This document shows positions 1 to 8,241 of a stretch of 64,000 nucleotides of DNA, one piece after another. Each line of letters opens with the position of its first letter. The first letter of the stretch is position 1. Position numbers and translations under genes: made by a program. The DNA lies in NCBI RefSeq assembly GCF_024343735.1, contig NZ_RJUE01000003.1:120719-184718 (forward strand), in the 5' to 3' direction. Origin of the DNA: Lacihabitans sp. CCS-44 (GTDB lineage: Bacteria; Bacteroidota; Bacteroidia; Cytophagales; Spirosomataceae). A model generated the notes under the pieces. That model was given only the letters and a program-made list of their open reading frames with translations, was not told where the DNA came from and ran no database searches.

Positions 1-231
1 CACCAAGATTTACTCTTAACAGGCAACAACAGCTACGCCAAACTACGGCTAGGAAAATTAGACGCCAACTACGGAACCCTACTCCAAGGCAACGGTAAAG
101 GTGGCTTCATTTACATTCCACAAACCCTTTCTGGACTAAAAATTTGGGGTGATGTGAGGAGTTCAGTGGTGTTTGACAAAAAGGTATTATTTGGGGTTAA
201 TGGTGGGAAGGTTTTGGGGGTTGGGTGGTGA
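1..231 (+). CDS. C-terminal fragment of a VCBS/FG-GAP repeat protein
   Basis: An open frame enters from the left edge and ends with TGA after 76 residues. The readable end (YGTLLQGNGKG, then FIYIPQTLSGLKIWGDVRS) resembles the last part of Bacteroidota VCBS/FG-GAP (CRTAC1-like) secreted proteins. In those, a Gly/Asn-rich propeller repeat is followed by a phrase of the type 'Y-P-Q-x-x-S-G-L-x-I-x-G-D-V-R'. Such proteins are usually exported beta-propellers that bind calcium. The start, any signal peptide and most of the protein lie outside the window, so the function cannot be refined. The family call rests on this short tail only. Confidence 0.55.
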   Translation, partial: HQDLLLTGNNSYAKLRLGKLDANYGTLLQGNGKGGFIYIPQTLSGLKIWGDVRSSVVFDKKVLFGVNGGKVLGVGW

Positions 232-330
232 GTTTTTATTAAATTTTGGACTGGAATTACAAATAAAACTTATTTAGATTTATGTGATATGAAAATTTAA
301 ATTTAAACCATAAAATCCTTAATATTTCAC

Positions 331-2541
331 ATGTATTACAGATTAAAGAAAATATTGAATAAACCGACAAATATTGATTCAAAATCCCTTTTTGAATTTA
401 CAGTAAATATTTTAATCCAAAAAATAAGCAGCTATTATTCAAAATATCCGATAATCAATAAATATCTAACGCACTTACAATGGACAAATATTATTTTTGG
501 GGTTGCTAATAGTACAAATAACAGTTTGCTATCCCAAGTTGCCAGAGACTATAATTTTTATTTAATCAGGCAAGGTAATAAGTACAAATGGAATATTCGT
601 AAAATCTTCGAAGAACACCCAGATTTTTTTGAAGATTCTGAAAAGAATACTTCTCAAAATGACCTAAATATTTTCCAAGAATTGGAAATCGCACTAAATG
701 ATGAAATTTACATTTCTAAGAAGAATACACAAAAAAACACTTTTAATATTTCAAATTTAGGTACAATAAGAATTGACAAACATACAGAAATCTATTTGAC
801 AGAAATCATAATTGAAGAAGATGATGACCCAAAATTATTTGAAGGCCTTCCTTTTATAATTAAAATAGGGGGATTAAGCTTCGATGCAGTCATATTAGAT
901 TTTGACAAGTTAAAAAATATTGTATACTTTGACTCCCCATATCCATTATTAAAATACCAAGGTACAAAAAGACTAATAATCGACTCATCATGGTTGCTTG
1001 AAAAACTCAAAGAAAGAATCATTGATTTTAAAAATTCAAAATTTGAAACCAAGCCAATAAATAAACTTTTACTAAAACAGTACTATCCATCAAAAATACA
1101 TACACCTGCATTTGACCCACTTTCTTACGAAAAATTTTTCAATAAAAATGATATACTAGATAATTCTCAAAAAGATGCATTTCATAACTCAATAGAAAAT
1201 GATATAACCCTAATTTGGGGGCCTCCAGGAACCGGTAAATCTCACACTTTAAGTAGGATTTTGTACCATTTTCTCAGAAAAAATGAGAAGACAGTTGTTT
1301 GTTGTATAGCTAATGTGGCTTTAGATAGTCTTATATTAAAGTTTACAGAATTACTTGAGCTTCTTGAAAAAAACAATTTATTACAAAAAGAATATAAGAA
1401 TGACAGTATTTTAAGATTGGGTCACACCAGAAATATTGATGTTCTAGAGAAAGATTTCATTTTTCCTAAAAATTTTAAAATTGATAAACTGAGAGATGAA
1501 ATAACCGAGTTGAAAAAAAGTCTACTTTCGCCTGACATTGAAGAAATCGTTAAAATTAGTAAACTCAAAGAAATTAAGGATAAAGGAGAAGATTTAAAAA
1601 AAGAGATTGACTCACTTATTTTCAACGCAAAAATAATTTTTACAACAATTTCAAAATTTCATGTAGACAATAGCTTAAACCAACTAGATTTTGATAATTT
1701 GGTGATAGACGAGGCAAGCATGGTATCAGTACCCCATTTTATTGCTCTTACAAAAGAGGTGAATCAAAGACTTATAATTGCTGGAGACTTTAGACAGCTC
1801 GGTCCGGTTGTATTATCTCAAACAGGATTATCACAAAAGTGGTTACATCAAGACATTTTCGAATTTGGAGGAATTAATCAAAGAAATGCACAACTAGACA
1901 GCTCACTTCTAAGTCAACTTTTAATTCAACGAAGGTCCCATGAATCCATTTGTTATCTAATTAACAGGCCATTTTATCAAAACAAATTAATCTCTAATTC
2001 AGCATTCGACAACTCAAAGATTATAAATTCCGAACCGTTTAAAGGAAAAGTAATAAACTATTTTGAACTTTCGAATGAAAAATTATTTCAGGTTTCAAGA
2101 ACAAAAAAAGGTTCCAGATTCAACATGTATTCAGCCTTTGTTATTATACAAGTATTGGAGGTATACTTTAAATTAAACTCTCAATTTCAGATTGGTGTAA
2201 TTACACCATACAGAGGCCAGGTTCGACAAATCAATGACCTCTTGTTAAAATCAGAATTCTCGAAAAAGTTCAAAGAAAATCTAAAAATTGGCACAATACA
2301 CTCATTTCAAGGTTCTGAAGCTGACATAATAATTTTAGATTTAGTAGATAGCAAACATGAAAAAATAGGTCGGCTTTTCTGCCATGATCAAGGAAAAAGA
2401 CTGGTAAATGTAGCAATAAGTAGAGCGAAGTCTAAACTAATTGTGGTTGGGGATGCCAATATATTCAGCTCAGGTCTTGGTAATAACAATATAGATGACT
2501 CAGTTAAATGGATAATGAATAAAATATCAAAATCACGATAA
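331..2541 (+). CDS. UPF1/DNA2-like superfamily 1 helicase
   Basis: A 736-residue protein with a complete set of SF1B helicase motifs. Walker A GPPGTGKS is at residues 297-304, Walker B-type DEAS at about 460-463 and motif III GDFRQLGPV just after. Further on are LIQRRSHESI, GVITPYRGQ, GTIHSFQGSEAD and the motif VI-like NVAISRAKSKL. This is the DNA2/NAM7/SMUBP-2 layout: ATP-driven translocation on RNA or DNA, presumably cytoplasmic. About 290 N-terminal residues match no domain I recognise and may carry the specific role. The gene is clearly more AT-rich than the genes from 3.5 kb on, which suggests transfer. A 99-codon gene follows 45 nt later. A defence role is possible but not shown. Confidence 0.85.
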   Translation: MYYRLKKILNKPTNIDSKSLFEFTVNILIQKISSYYSKYPIINKYLTHLQWTNIIFGVANSTNNSLLSQVARDYNFYLIRQGNKYKWNIRKIFEEHPDFFEDSEKNTSQNDLNIFQELEIALNDEIYISKKNTQKNTFNISNLGTIRIDKHTEIYLTEIIIEEDDDPKLFEGLPFIIKIGGLSFDAVILDFDKLKNIVYFDSPYPLLKYQGTKRLIIDSSWLLEKLKERIIDFKNSKFETKPINKLLLKQYYPSKIHTPAFDPLSYEKFFNKNDILDNSQKDAFHNSIENDITLIWGPPGTGKSHTLSRILYHFLRKNEKTVVCCIANVALDSLILKFTELLELLEKNNLLQKEYKNDSILRLGHTRNIDVLEKDFIFPKNFKIDKLRDEITELKKSLLSPDIEEIVKISKLKEIKDKGEDLKKEIDSLIFNAKIIFTTISKFHVDNSLNQLDFDNLVIDEASMVSVPHFIALTKEVNQRLIIAGDFRQLGPVVLSQTGLSQKWLHQDIFEFGGINQRNAQLDSSLLSQLLIQRRSHESICYLINRPFYQNKLISNSAFDNSKIINSEPFKGKVINYFELSNEKLFQVSRTKKGSRFNMYSAFVIIQVLEVYFKLNSQFQIGVITPYRGQVRQINDLLLKSEFSKKFKENLKIGTIHSFQGSEADIIILDLVDSKHEKIGRLFCHDQGKRLVNVAISRAKSKLIVVGDANIFSSGLGNNNIDDSVKWIMNKISKSR

Positions 2542-2586
2542 ATCCCTTATCTTTATATTTAAAATTAACTTATCAGTCTTGTCCTT

Positions 2587-2886
2587 ATGCCAAAACAAAT
2601 TTACTTAGATGACATAGATGTATTGCACTACTTTCGCGATCGTATAAACATTCAAAATTTTTACGCTATTACTGATTCAGAAATTAATCGAATAAGACAG
2701 ATAAAATTATTTTATGATAGAGATTTATTAAAAGTACCTGACACAGAAGAAATTATGGCATATAAAGTTGAATTCGTTTTATCCAAAGACTCTTTTACTG
2801 ACATCTTTAAAACAAATCTAGAAAATTCTATCAGTATTCCGATCAATAGAATTGAATTCGTTTCAAGATTTTCATATCCTTCATAA
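2587..2886 (+). CDS. small unknown protein downstream of the helicase
   Basis: A 99-residue acidic-to-neutral soluble protein with no signal peptide or membrane segment. I recognise no family. It begins with MPKQIYLDDIDVLHYFRDR and ends with a run resembling a short beta strand pair (RIEFVSRFSYPS). It lies 45 nt after the helicase on the same strand and shares its high AT content, so the two may be co-transcribed and may have arrived together. The length and the ordinary codon pattern support a real gene. Function unknown. Confidence 0.5.
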   Translation: MPKQIYLDDIDVLHYFRDRINIQNFYAITDSEINRIRQIKLFYDRDLLKVPDTEEIMAYKVEFVLSKDSFTDIFKTNLENSISIPINRIEFVSRFSYPS

Positions 2887-2946
2887 TAATGCAAACCTTA
2901 CAAAATTTTAATATTTTAGAGATTAATTCGAAAAATCATAATTGTG

Positions 2947-3249
2947 TTACCCCACTCTCAAAAAAGGCTTCAAGTTTGGCGGATTTAGTTCAAAACAGCT
3001 TTTCTCTTCCAACAGGTCGTAGCCTCTTTGCATTCTAAGCCAGAAATCGGCATTTCCACCAAAAACAGTCTCAATTCTTAATGCTATGTTTGGGGTAATG
3101 GATCCTGAGCTGTTCAAAATTTTTGAAAGTGTAACTCTTGAAACTTGCAATAATTCGGCTGCTTCGCTTACCGTTAAATCTAAAGGTTTCAATACATCTT
3201 CCCTTAAAATTATGCCAGGGTGTATGTTTGTATTTAAGTTTCTTTTCAT
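2947..3249 (-). CDS. higA: HigA-family antitoxin, orphan
   Basis: A 100-residue XRE-type helix-turn-helix protein. The signature IHPGIILREDVLKPLDL, the helix-turn-helix EAAELLQVSRVTLSKIL and the tail GGNADFWLRMQRGYDLL are those of HigA antitoxins, which bind the HigB RNase and repress their own operon. An ATG at 3249 gives the usual family length; a longer frame would need TTG at 3267. In canonical higBA loci the toxin gene lies immediately upstream of higA. Here the upstream 200 bp (3250-3490) holds only a palindromic repeat and no RelE-like frame, and nothing matching HigB lies downstream. The gene is therefore an orphan antitoxin or stand-alone regulator. Confidence 0.8.
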   Translation of the reverse strand: MKRNLNTNIHPGIILREDVLKPLDLTVSEAAELLQVSRVTLSKILNSSGSITPNIALRIETVFGGNADFWLRMQRGYDLLEEKSCFELNPPNLKPFLRVG

Positions 3250-3326
3250 ATTATTGGTGATGGTCAAACGAGTCTACATTCATAACTTCTTGTTTGATAT
3301 TTAGGCAAATTTAGAAATACTTTTTT

Positions 3327-3420
3327 TTACCACAAAGTATCTCAGAGTTTTGCACGAAGGTTCTCAGAGTTTTTCAATTCTATGCTAAAAACACTTTGCG
3401 ACTTTCCGTCTTTGCGGTAA
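3327..3420. repeat. palindromic intergenic element, copy 1
   Basis: A gene-free stretch bounded by near-inverted ends: TTACCACAAAG on the left and CTTTGCGGTAA on the right, matching at 10 of 11 positions. Inside, short motifs recur (CTCAGAGTTTT, CTTTGCG, GTCTTTGCGG). A related element lies at 5222-5359 and a right half at 52871-52902. It looks like a small non-coding dispersed palindromic repeat. It begins 78 nt upstream of the higA ATG. Confidence 0.55.
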
Positions 3421-3493
3421 AATATTGGGCTTTACCCTTAAAAATCGCTTCGGAATACTTTTTTTAACTAACTTCATCCAAAAAAAATCACCC

Positions 3494-5173
3494 ATGAGAC
3501 TAACCATACTTGCCCTATTCTCACTTTTAACCACTATCTCCTGCCAAAAAAGCCCAAAATATGATACAATTATCAAAAATGGAATGGTGTATGATGGCAA
3601 TGGCATTGCACCTTTTAAGGCTGATATTGGTATCAAAAACGATACGATAGCGTTTATTGGGGATTTGTCAGGTGAAACTGGAAGCTTGGAAACGATTGAT
3701 GCAAAAGGGATGGCCGTGGCTCCGGGTTTTGTAAATATGCTAAGTTGGGCTACCGAGAGTTTGATACACGATGGCCGCTCCATGAGCGACATCATGCAAG
3801 GCATTACGCTCGAAGTCATGGGCGAAGGCGATTCTATGGGGCCTTTAACCGACTCCATGAAGTTATATGCAGAAAAATCTCAAGGAGACATAAAATATGA
3901 CATTACTTGGAAAACCTTGGGTGGTTACTTGGATTTTCTTGAAAAACGTGGAGTCTCTACCAACGTGGCTTCGTTTGTGGGTGCCTCCACCGTAAGGGCC
4001 ATGGAACTGGGCTACGCCAACCGCAAACCAACCTTCGAGGAAATGGAACGCATGAAAAAACACGTAGAAACTGCCATGAAAGAAGGTGCCATGGGCTTGG
4101 CTTCTGCATTGATTTATACTCCTGGAACTTTTGCGGATACTCCCGAACTGATAGAGCTCTCCAAAGTGGTTGCTCAATATGATGGTATGTACATTTCACA
4201 CCTCAGAAGTGAAGGAAACCAATTAGAAAAAGCTGTAGACGAACTCATTAGAATAGCCAAAGAAGCAAATATTCATGCTGAAATCTACCATTTAAAAGCT
4301 GGCGGAAAGACCAATTGGCACAAAATAGACAAGGTGATAGCCAAAATTGACAGTGCCAGAAAAGCGGGGTTAAACATTACTACCGACATGTATAATTACA
4401 TAGCCGGAGCTACCGGACTCGATGCCGCCATGCCACCATGGGTGCAAGAGGGCGGTTTTGAACAATGGAGCAAACGACTGAAATCTACCGCCACAATACA
4501 AAAAGTGGCCAAAGAAATGAGTACACCACAAGGCAACTGGGAGAATCTTTGCCTTGCCGCAGGACCAGAAAAGACACTTTTGATAGGCTTTAAGACCGAT
4601 TCGCTTCGAAAATACATTGGCAAAACACTGTCCGAAGTCGCCGCTATGAAAAAGAAAACCTGGCAAGAAACTGCCATGGAACTGGTCGTTTCGGATGGTT
4701 CGAGGGTAGATGTGGTGTATTTCTTGATGAGCGAAGAGAATGTAAAAAAGCAAATCAAGTTACCCTACATGAGTTTTTGTTCGGATGCCGGCTCGATGGC
4801 TCCAGAGGGTGTATTTCTGAAAGCCAGCCAACACCCAAGGGCTTACGGAAACTTTGCACGCTTGCTTGGAAAATATGTGAGAGATGAAAAAGTTATCAGC
4901 TTGGAAGAAGCCATTAGGAAACTGACTTCTTTACCTTGTGATAATCTCAAAATCAAGAAAAGATGTCGTTTAGCAGTCGGAAATTATGCCGATATAGTGA
5001 TTTTTGACCAAATGAAAATACAAGATAAAGCTACTTTTGAAAAGCCCCATCAACTTTCAGAAGGTATGATTCATGTTTTTGTCAATGGTGCTCAGGTTGT
5101 AAAAAATGGCCAACATACGAATAAAAAGCCCGGTAGATTTGTGAAAGGGCCGGGGTGGAAGGAGAAAGTTTAA
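3494..5173 (+). CDS. lipoprotein amidohydrolase, D-aminoacylase-like
   Basis: A 559-residue protein when started at the ATG at 3494. This start exposes a signal peptide ending in TTISC (Cys17), a plausible lipoprotein cleavage site; the frame stays open upstream, but those residues do not look like an export signal. The body has the N-acyl-D-amino-acid deacylase layout: a beta-sandwich start (TIIKNGMVYDGNG, DIGIKNDTIAFIGDL), then APGFVNMLSW where the metal-binding strand is expected. Next comes GITLEVMGEGDSMGP, SHLRSEG, a likely metal-ligand region HAEIYHLKAGG, and a late Asp in SFCSDAGSMAPEG. Family members hydrolyse N-acyl-D-amino acids or related amides. The HxD motif normally seen after APGF is not evident (NMLSW instead), so the metal site may be altered. 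Substrate unknown. Confidence 0.75.
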   Translation: MRLTILALFSLLTTISCQKSPKYDTIIKNGMVYDGNGIAPFKADIGIKNDTIAFIGDLSGETGSLETIDAKGMAVAPGFVNMLSWATESLIHDGRSMSDIMQGITLEVMGEGDSMGPLTDSMKLYAEKSQGDIKYDITWKTLGGYLDFLEKRGVSTNVASFVGASTVRAMELGYANRKPTFEEMERMKKHVETAMKEGAMGLASALIYTPGTFADTPELIELSKVVAQYDGMYISHLRSEGNQLEKAVDELIRIAKEANIHAEIYHLKAGGKTNWHKIDKVIAKIDSARKAGLNITTDMYNYIAGATGLDAAMPPWVQEGGFEQWSKRLKSTATIQKVAKEMSTPQGNWENLCLAAGPEKTLLIGFKTDSLRKYIGKTLSEVAAMKKKTWQETAMELVVSDGSRVDVVYFLMSEENVKKQIKLPYMSFCSDAGSMAPEGVFLKASQHPRAYGNFARLLGKYVRDEKVISLEEAIRKLTSLPCDNLKIKKRCRLAVGNYADIVIFDQMKIQDKATFEKPHQLSEGMIHVFVNGAQVVKNGQHTNKKPGRFVKGPGWKEKV

Positions 5174-5221
5174 ATACGAGTTTATCTTCTTAATTATCAA
5201 GAATTTATAGTTACAGAATTA

Positions 5222-5359
5222 TTCCACAAAGTTTCACGAAGGTTTCACAAAGTTACACTAAGACATACCGATATAATTAAATAATAAACCTATACTTTGG
5301 TTATAAAGAATTTGCCTTTGTAAAACTTTGTGCCTTTTCTCAGTGGATCTTTGTGTAAC
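5222..5359. repeat. palindromic intergenic element, copy 2
   Basis: This lies in the 337-bp gap between the amidohydrolase and the next gene. The left end is CCACAAAGTTTCACGAAGG with a second CACAAAGTTACAC. The right end carries AAAACTTTGTGCC and ATCTTTGTGTAAC, so the two sides can pair. The left motif CACGAAGGTT also occurs in copy 1 (GCACGAAGGTT). No coding frame is visible. The rest of the gap (5360-5510) is AT-rich with nothing I can name. Confidence 0.5.
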
Positions 5360-5510
5360 AGAAAAACAACCCACTTTTCCAAAAAAATGCCTGACTTACT
5401 TCTCAACTAACATTTCAACCAAAAAACCTCTTATAAACTCCATTTATAAAAAGCACAAATTAACACTTGAATTTTTCTTGATATTTGCCTAATAATTAAG
5501 TCAAAAGCGT

Positions 5511-6470
5511 ATGAAAGCAAGTGTTTATTACCAATATGGCACGTCTGAAGTATTGGAAATTAAGGAAATAGAAAAGCCTCTACCAAAAGCCGATGAAATA
5601 CTGGTAAAAGTTAAAGCGACCACAGTAAACCGCACCGACTGTGCCATGTTGAAGGCCAAGCCCTACATCATGCGACTTTTTACGGGACTTTTCAAGCCAA
5701 AAAATCCAATTTTAGGGACAGATTTCGCTGGAATAATAGAGGAAATAGGTGCTGAAATAAAGGATTTCAAAATTGGTGACCGAGTATTTGGCTTCAGCGA
5801 TTTGGGAGTAAGCTCACACGCTGAATATTTGTGTATTTCTAAGAAAAAAGCATGGGCCAAAATACCTGAAAATATCAATTTTGAAGATGCGGCGGCTAGT
5901 TTGGAAGGGGCACATTATGCCATCAATTTTATCAATAAAGTAAAAATATTGCCTCGTCAAAAAGTCTTGATTTATGGAGCATCAGGTGCAATTGGCTCAG
6001 CCATGCTGCAGATTTTGAAACATTTTGGAGCAGAAATTACAGCTGTCGGAAATTCAACAAGTATCGAAAAACTAGAGAAAATGAGCTTGGAAAAAGTTCT
6101 CGACTATGAAAAAGAGGATTTTAGAAAACTGGAGGAAAAGTTTGATTATGTTTTTGATGCGGTTGGAAAATCCTCCTATTTCAAGACACTGCATTTACTA
6201 AAACCAAAGGGAATTTATATTTCATCAGAATTGGGCTATATGGCTCAAAATATTTTCTTACCCTTATTGACCACTTTCTCGGGTAAAAAAGTCAAATTCC
6301 CATTTCCATCCAACATTCAAGCATCCATAAAACTCATTTCTGAACTATTGCAAAACAATGAATTTGAGCCATTTATAGACAAAATCTACGCACTGAACGA
6401 AATCAAAGAGGCCTTTGACTATGCCGATTCAGGCAAAAAAACTGGAAATCTTGTAGTTTGCTTTCCTTGA
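5511..6470 (+). CDS. zinc-free MDR oxidoreductase, quinone-reductase-like
   Basis: A 319-residue medium-chain dehydrogenase/reductase. The N-terminal catalytic domain has VKVKATTVNRTDCAML and ILGTDFAGIIEEIGAEIKDFKIGDRVFGF. The Rossmann motif YGASGAIGSA at about residues 154-163 binds the nucleotide, and YVFDAVGKSSYFK follows. The cysteine cluster of zinc-binding MDRs is absent. That favours the NADPH:quinone reductase or enoyl-reductase branch: NAD(P)H-dependent reduction of quinones or activated double bonds in the cytoplasm. The C-terminal phrase GKKTGNLVV is typical of the family. A small ferredoxin gene begins 37 nt downstream on the same strand. Substrate unknown. Confidence 0.85.
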   Translation: MKASVYYQYGTSEVLEIKEIEKPLPKADEILVKVKATTVNRTDCAMLKAKPYIMRLFTGLFKPKNPILGTDFAGIIEEIGAEIKDFKIGDRVFGFSDLGVSSHAEYLCISKKKAWAKIPENINFEDAAASLEGAHYAINFINKVKILPRQKVLIYGASGAIGSAMLQILKHFGAEITAVGNSTSIEKLEKMSLEKVLDYEKEDFRKLEEKFDYVFDAVGKSSYFKTLHLLKPKGIYISSELGYMAQNIFLPLLTTFSGKKVKFPFPSNIQASIKLISELLQNNEFEPFIDKIYALNEIKEAFDYADSGKKTGNLVVCFP

Positions 6471-6507
6471 AAAATTTTGTAAATTGCTTCTATAAAATCT
6501 AAAAAAA

Positions 6508-6729
6508 ATGGATCCAAAAAATATCAAAAAAGAGTATACCAATGGCGATGTGACCGTAGTTTGGCAGTCGGCTATGTGCATTCATTCAGCTGTTTGTGTT
6601 AAGAATCTACCTGAAGTTTTTCAGCCTAAAACTTCGCCTTGGGTAAAAATGGAAGCTGCCAGCAGTCAGGAGATTGTGGATACAGTAAAAAAATGCCCAA
6701 GTGGAGCTTTGAGTATGAAAACTGTATGA
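6508..6729 (+). CDS. single-cluster 4Fe-4S protein, YjdI/Fer4_19-like
   Basis: A 73-residue protein matching the divergent one-cluster ferredoxin family (Fer4_19, YjdI-like). Cys residues lie in SAMCIHSAVC (24 and 31) and in KKCPSGAL (about 64), and the motif KCPSGALS is characteristic. The first half VTVVWQSAMCIHSAVCVKNLPEVF also fits the family. Such proteins probably carry electrons for an unknown partner. Its stop overlaps the next start as ATGA (6726-6729), so the two are translationally coupled. The oxidoreductase upstream is a plausible redox partner. Confidence 0.85.
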   Translation: MDPKNIKKEYTNGDVTVVWQSAMCIHSAVCVKNLPEVFQPKTSPWVKMEAASSQEIVDTVKKCPSGALSMKTV

Positions 6730-7130
6730 GTTTGAATTTAAGCTTTAAAGTTGAGAAGCCGATCGAAACAGTTTTTGAGAATCTTATTGACATGCAAAAA
6801 TTTGTTTCTTTTCATCCTGTAATTACCAAAATAGAACCTATTTCTGATAATAATTATTTGGTATACGAAACGCTGAGATTTGGATTTATACCGGTAACAT
6901 TCCAATATCCCGTGGTGATAAACTCTAATCTGGCAGAGAAGAAAGTAAAAATGGTAGCAACAGTGCTTAAATTCACCAAAATCGAGATGAATTTTGTCTT
7001 GAAAACTATCGAAAACTTCACAATTATTACGGAATCTATCCATTTCAAAAGTCCTTTTCCGGTAAAAGGAATCATGAGCCGCATATTCAAAAAGCAACAC
7101 AGCATTTTATTTAAAAAGATGAATCTTTAG
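6726..7130 (+). CDS. SRPBCC/START-like small protein
   Basis: A 134-residue protein if started at the ATG overlapping the ferredoxin stop. The phrase SLNLSFKVEKPIETVFENLIDMQKFVSFHPVITKIEPI is the usual beginning of SRPBCC (polyketide cyclase/START-like) proteins. In these, strand 1 is followed by a helix with 'V-F-x-x-L-x-D-x-x-x-F-x-x-x-H-P'. These helix-grip folds bind hydrophobic ligands. A longer frame open from 6639 overlaps the ferredoxin and its extra residues have no family character, so it was not used. Coupling to the ferredoxin suggests a joint role, not identified. Confidence 0.65.
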   Translation: MSLNLSFKVEKPIETVFENLIDMQKFVSFHPVITKIEPISDNNYLVYETLRFGFIPVTFQYPVVINSNLAEKKVKMVATVLKFTKIEMNFVLKTIENFTIITESIHFKSPFPVKGIMSRIFKKQHSILFKKMNL

Positions 7131-7214
7131 GCATTTTTCATAAACAATATTTCTAAGTCTTTGGTTAAAATTTCAGAAGCAAAAACAACCTTAAACATTA
7201 CAAAACAATAATCT

Positions 7215-8195
7215 ATGAAACGTTTTTTTACATATCTGATAGTGTTAGCTGGTTTCAGCATAATTCTTTCTTGTGAAAAAGAGAATGCTGAGTGTAAGAA
7301 AATTACTTTTTACAAAGATGCCGACGGTGATTCACTGGGCAATAAGGCAGAAAGCATACAAGATTGTAATCAACCAACGGGCTACGTACTCAATGCCAGC
7401 GACAATGACGACACCCCTAAAACCGCTTCGGCAAGTGAAATACCAACCAAAGGCTACACCACACCAGCCACTTACTCAGGTATGCAGCTGATGTGGGCCG
7501 ACGAGTTTGAGGGAACAACACTAGACGAGAAAAACTGGAATTATGAGCTTGGAGACGGCTGCCCGGGAAACTGTGGCTGGGGAAACAACGAACTTGAATA
7601 TTATAAAAAAGAAAATACTTCCGTCAAAAATGGCTATTTATTGATAGAAGCTAAAAGTGAGGCCTCCAATGGTAAACAATACACTTCCTCTCGCCTTACA
7701 ACACAAAACAAAGTAAATGTCAAATACGGCAGAATAGACATAAGAGCAGCACTTCCAAAAGGAAAAGGCATTTGGCCGGCCCTATGGATGTTAGGCAAAA
7801 ATATAAATGAAGTTGGCTGGCCTAAATGTGGCGAAATAGACATTATGGAAATGGTGGGCGGCACAACAACAGACAACCAAGTGAACGGTACTGTTCATTG
7901 GGATCACAACAATAGCCACGCAGAATATGGTGGAAATACCAAACTTGCATCTGGTATTTTCAATGACGAATTCCATGTTTTTTCTCTCACTTGGGACGAG
8001 AAATTTATCAGATGGTACCTCGACGACAAACAATATCATGTAATTGACATCACTCCTTCGGGCCTAAGCGAACTAAAAGAAGAGTTTTTCCTTGTCTTTA
8101 ATGTGGCTGTAGGTGGCAACTGGCCTGGAAATCCAGATGGTTCGACCGTTTTTCCTCAAAAAATGATTGTGGATTATGTGAGAGTTTTTAAATGA
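7215..8195 (+). CDS. lipoprotein glycoside hydrolase family 16 (beta-glucanase)
   Basis: A 326-residue protein. A lipoprotein signal ends at ILSC (Cys20). A short Cys/Asp-rich segment follows (KDADGDSLGN, typical of calcium-binding thrombospondin-3-like loops). The GH16 jelly roll then starts at about residue 90 (MQLMWADEFEGTTLDEKNW). The catalytic motif GEIDIME is at residues 206-212, giving nucleophile Glu207, Asp209 and acid/base Glu212. Other family landmarks are KYGRIDIRAALPKGKGIWPALWML and the C-terminal VAVGGNWPGNPD. This is the laminarinase/lichenase-type endo-beta-glucanase subfamily pattern, so it likely degrades beta-1,3- or mixed glucans at the cell surface. It converges with the helicase gene to the right. 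Confidence 0.93.
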   Translation: MKRFFTYLIVLAGFSIILSCEKENAECKKITFYKDADGDSLGNKAESIQDCNQPTGYVLNASDNDDTPKTASASEIPTKGYTTPATYSGMQLMWADEFEGTTLDEKNWNYELGDGCPGNCGWGNNELEYYKKENTSVKNGYLLIEAKSEASNGKQYTSSRLTTQNKVNVKYGRIDIRAALPKGKGIWPALWMLGKNINEVGWPKCGEIDIMEMVGGTTTDNQVNGTVHWDHNNSHAEYGGNTKLASGIFNDEFHVFSLTWDEKFIRWYLDDKQYHVIDITPSGLSELKEEFFLVFNVAVGGNWPGNPDGSTVFPQKMIVDYVRVFK

Positions 8196-8241
8196 ACTTA
8201 CGGGCGAAAAAATTTATTCCAATTGCCCTATTTCAATACTC

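Noticed and set aside
3387..3858. Long minus-strand open frame opposite the amidohydrolase, and similar long antisense frames elsewhere (for example opposite recN at 20605-21342)
   Set aside because: They are codon-bias shadows: no family motifs, no start signals, and complete overlap with well-supported genes.
5222..5262. CACAAAG/CACGAAGG repeats considered as a CRISPR array
   Set aside because: Repeats are short, irregularly spaced and palindromic with no unique spacers; no cas gene is present in the window.
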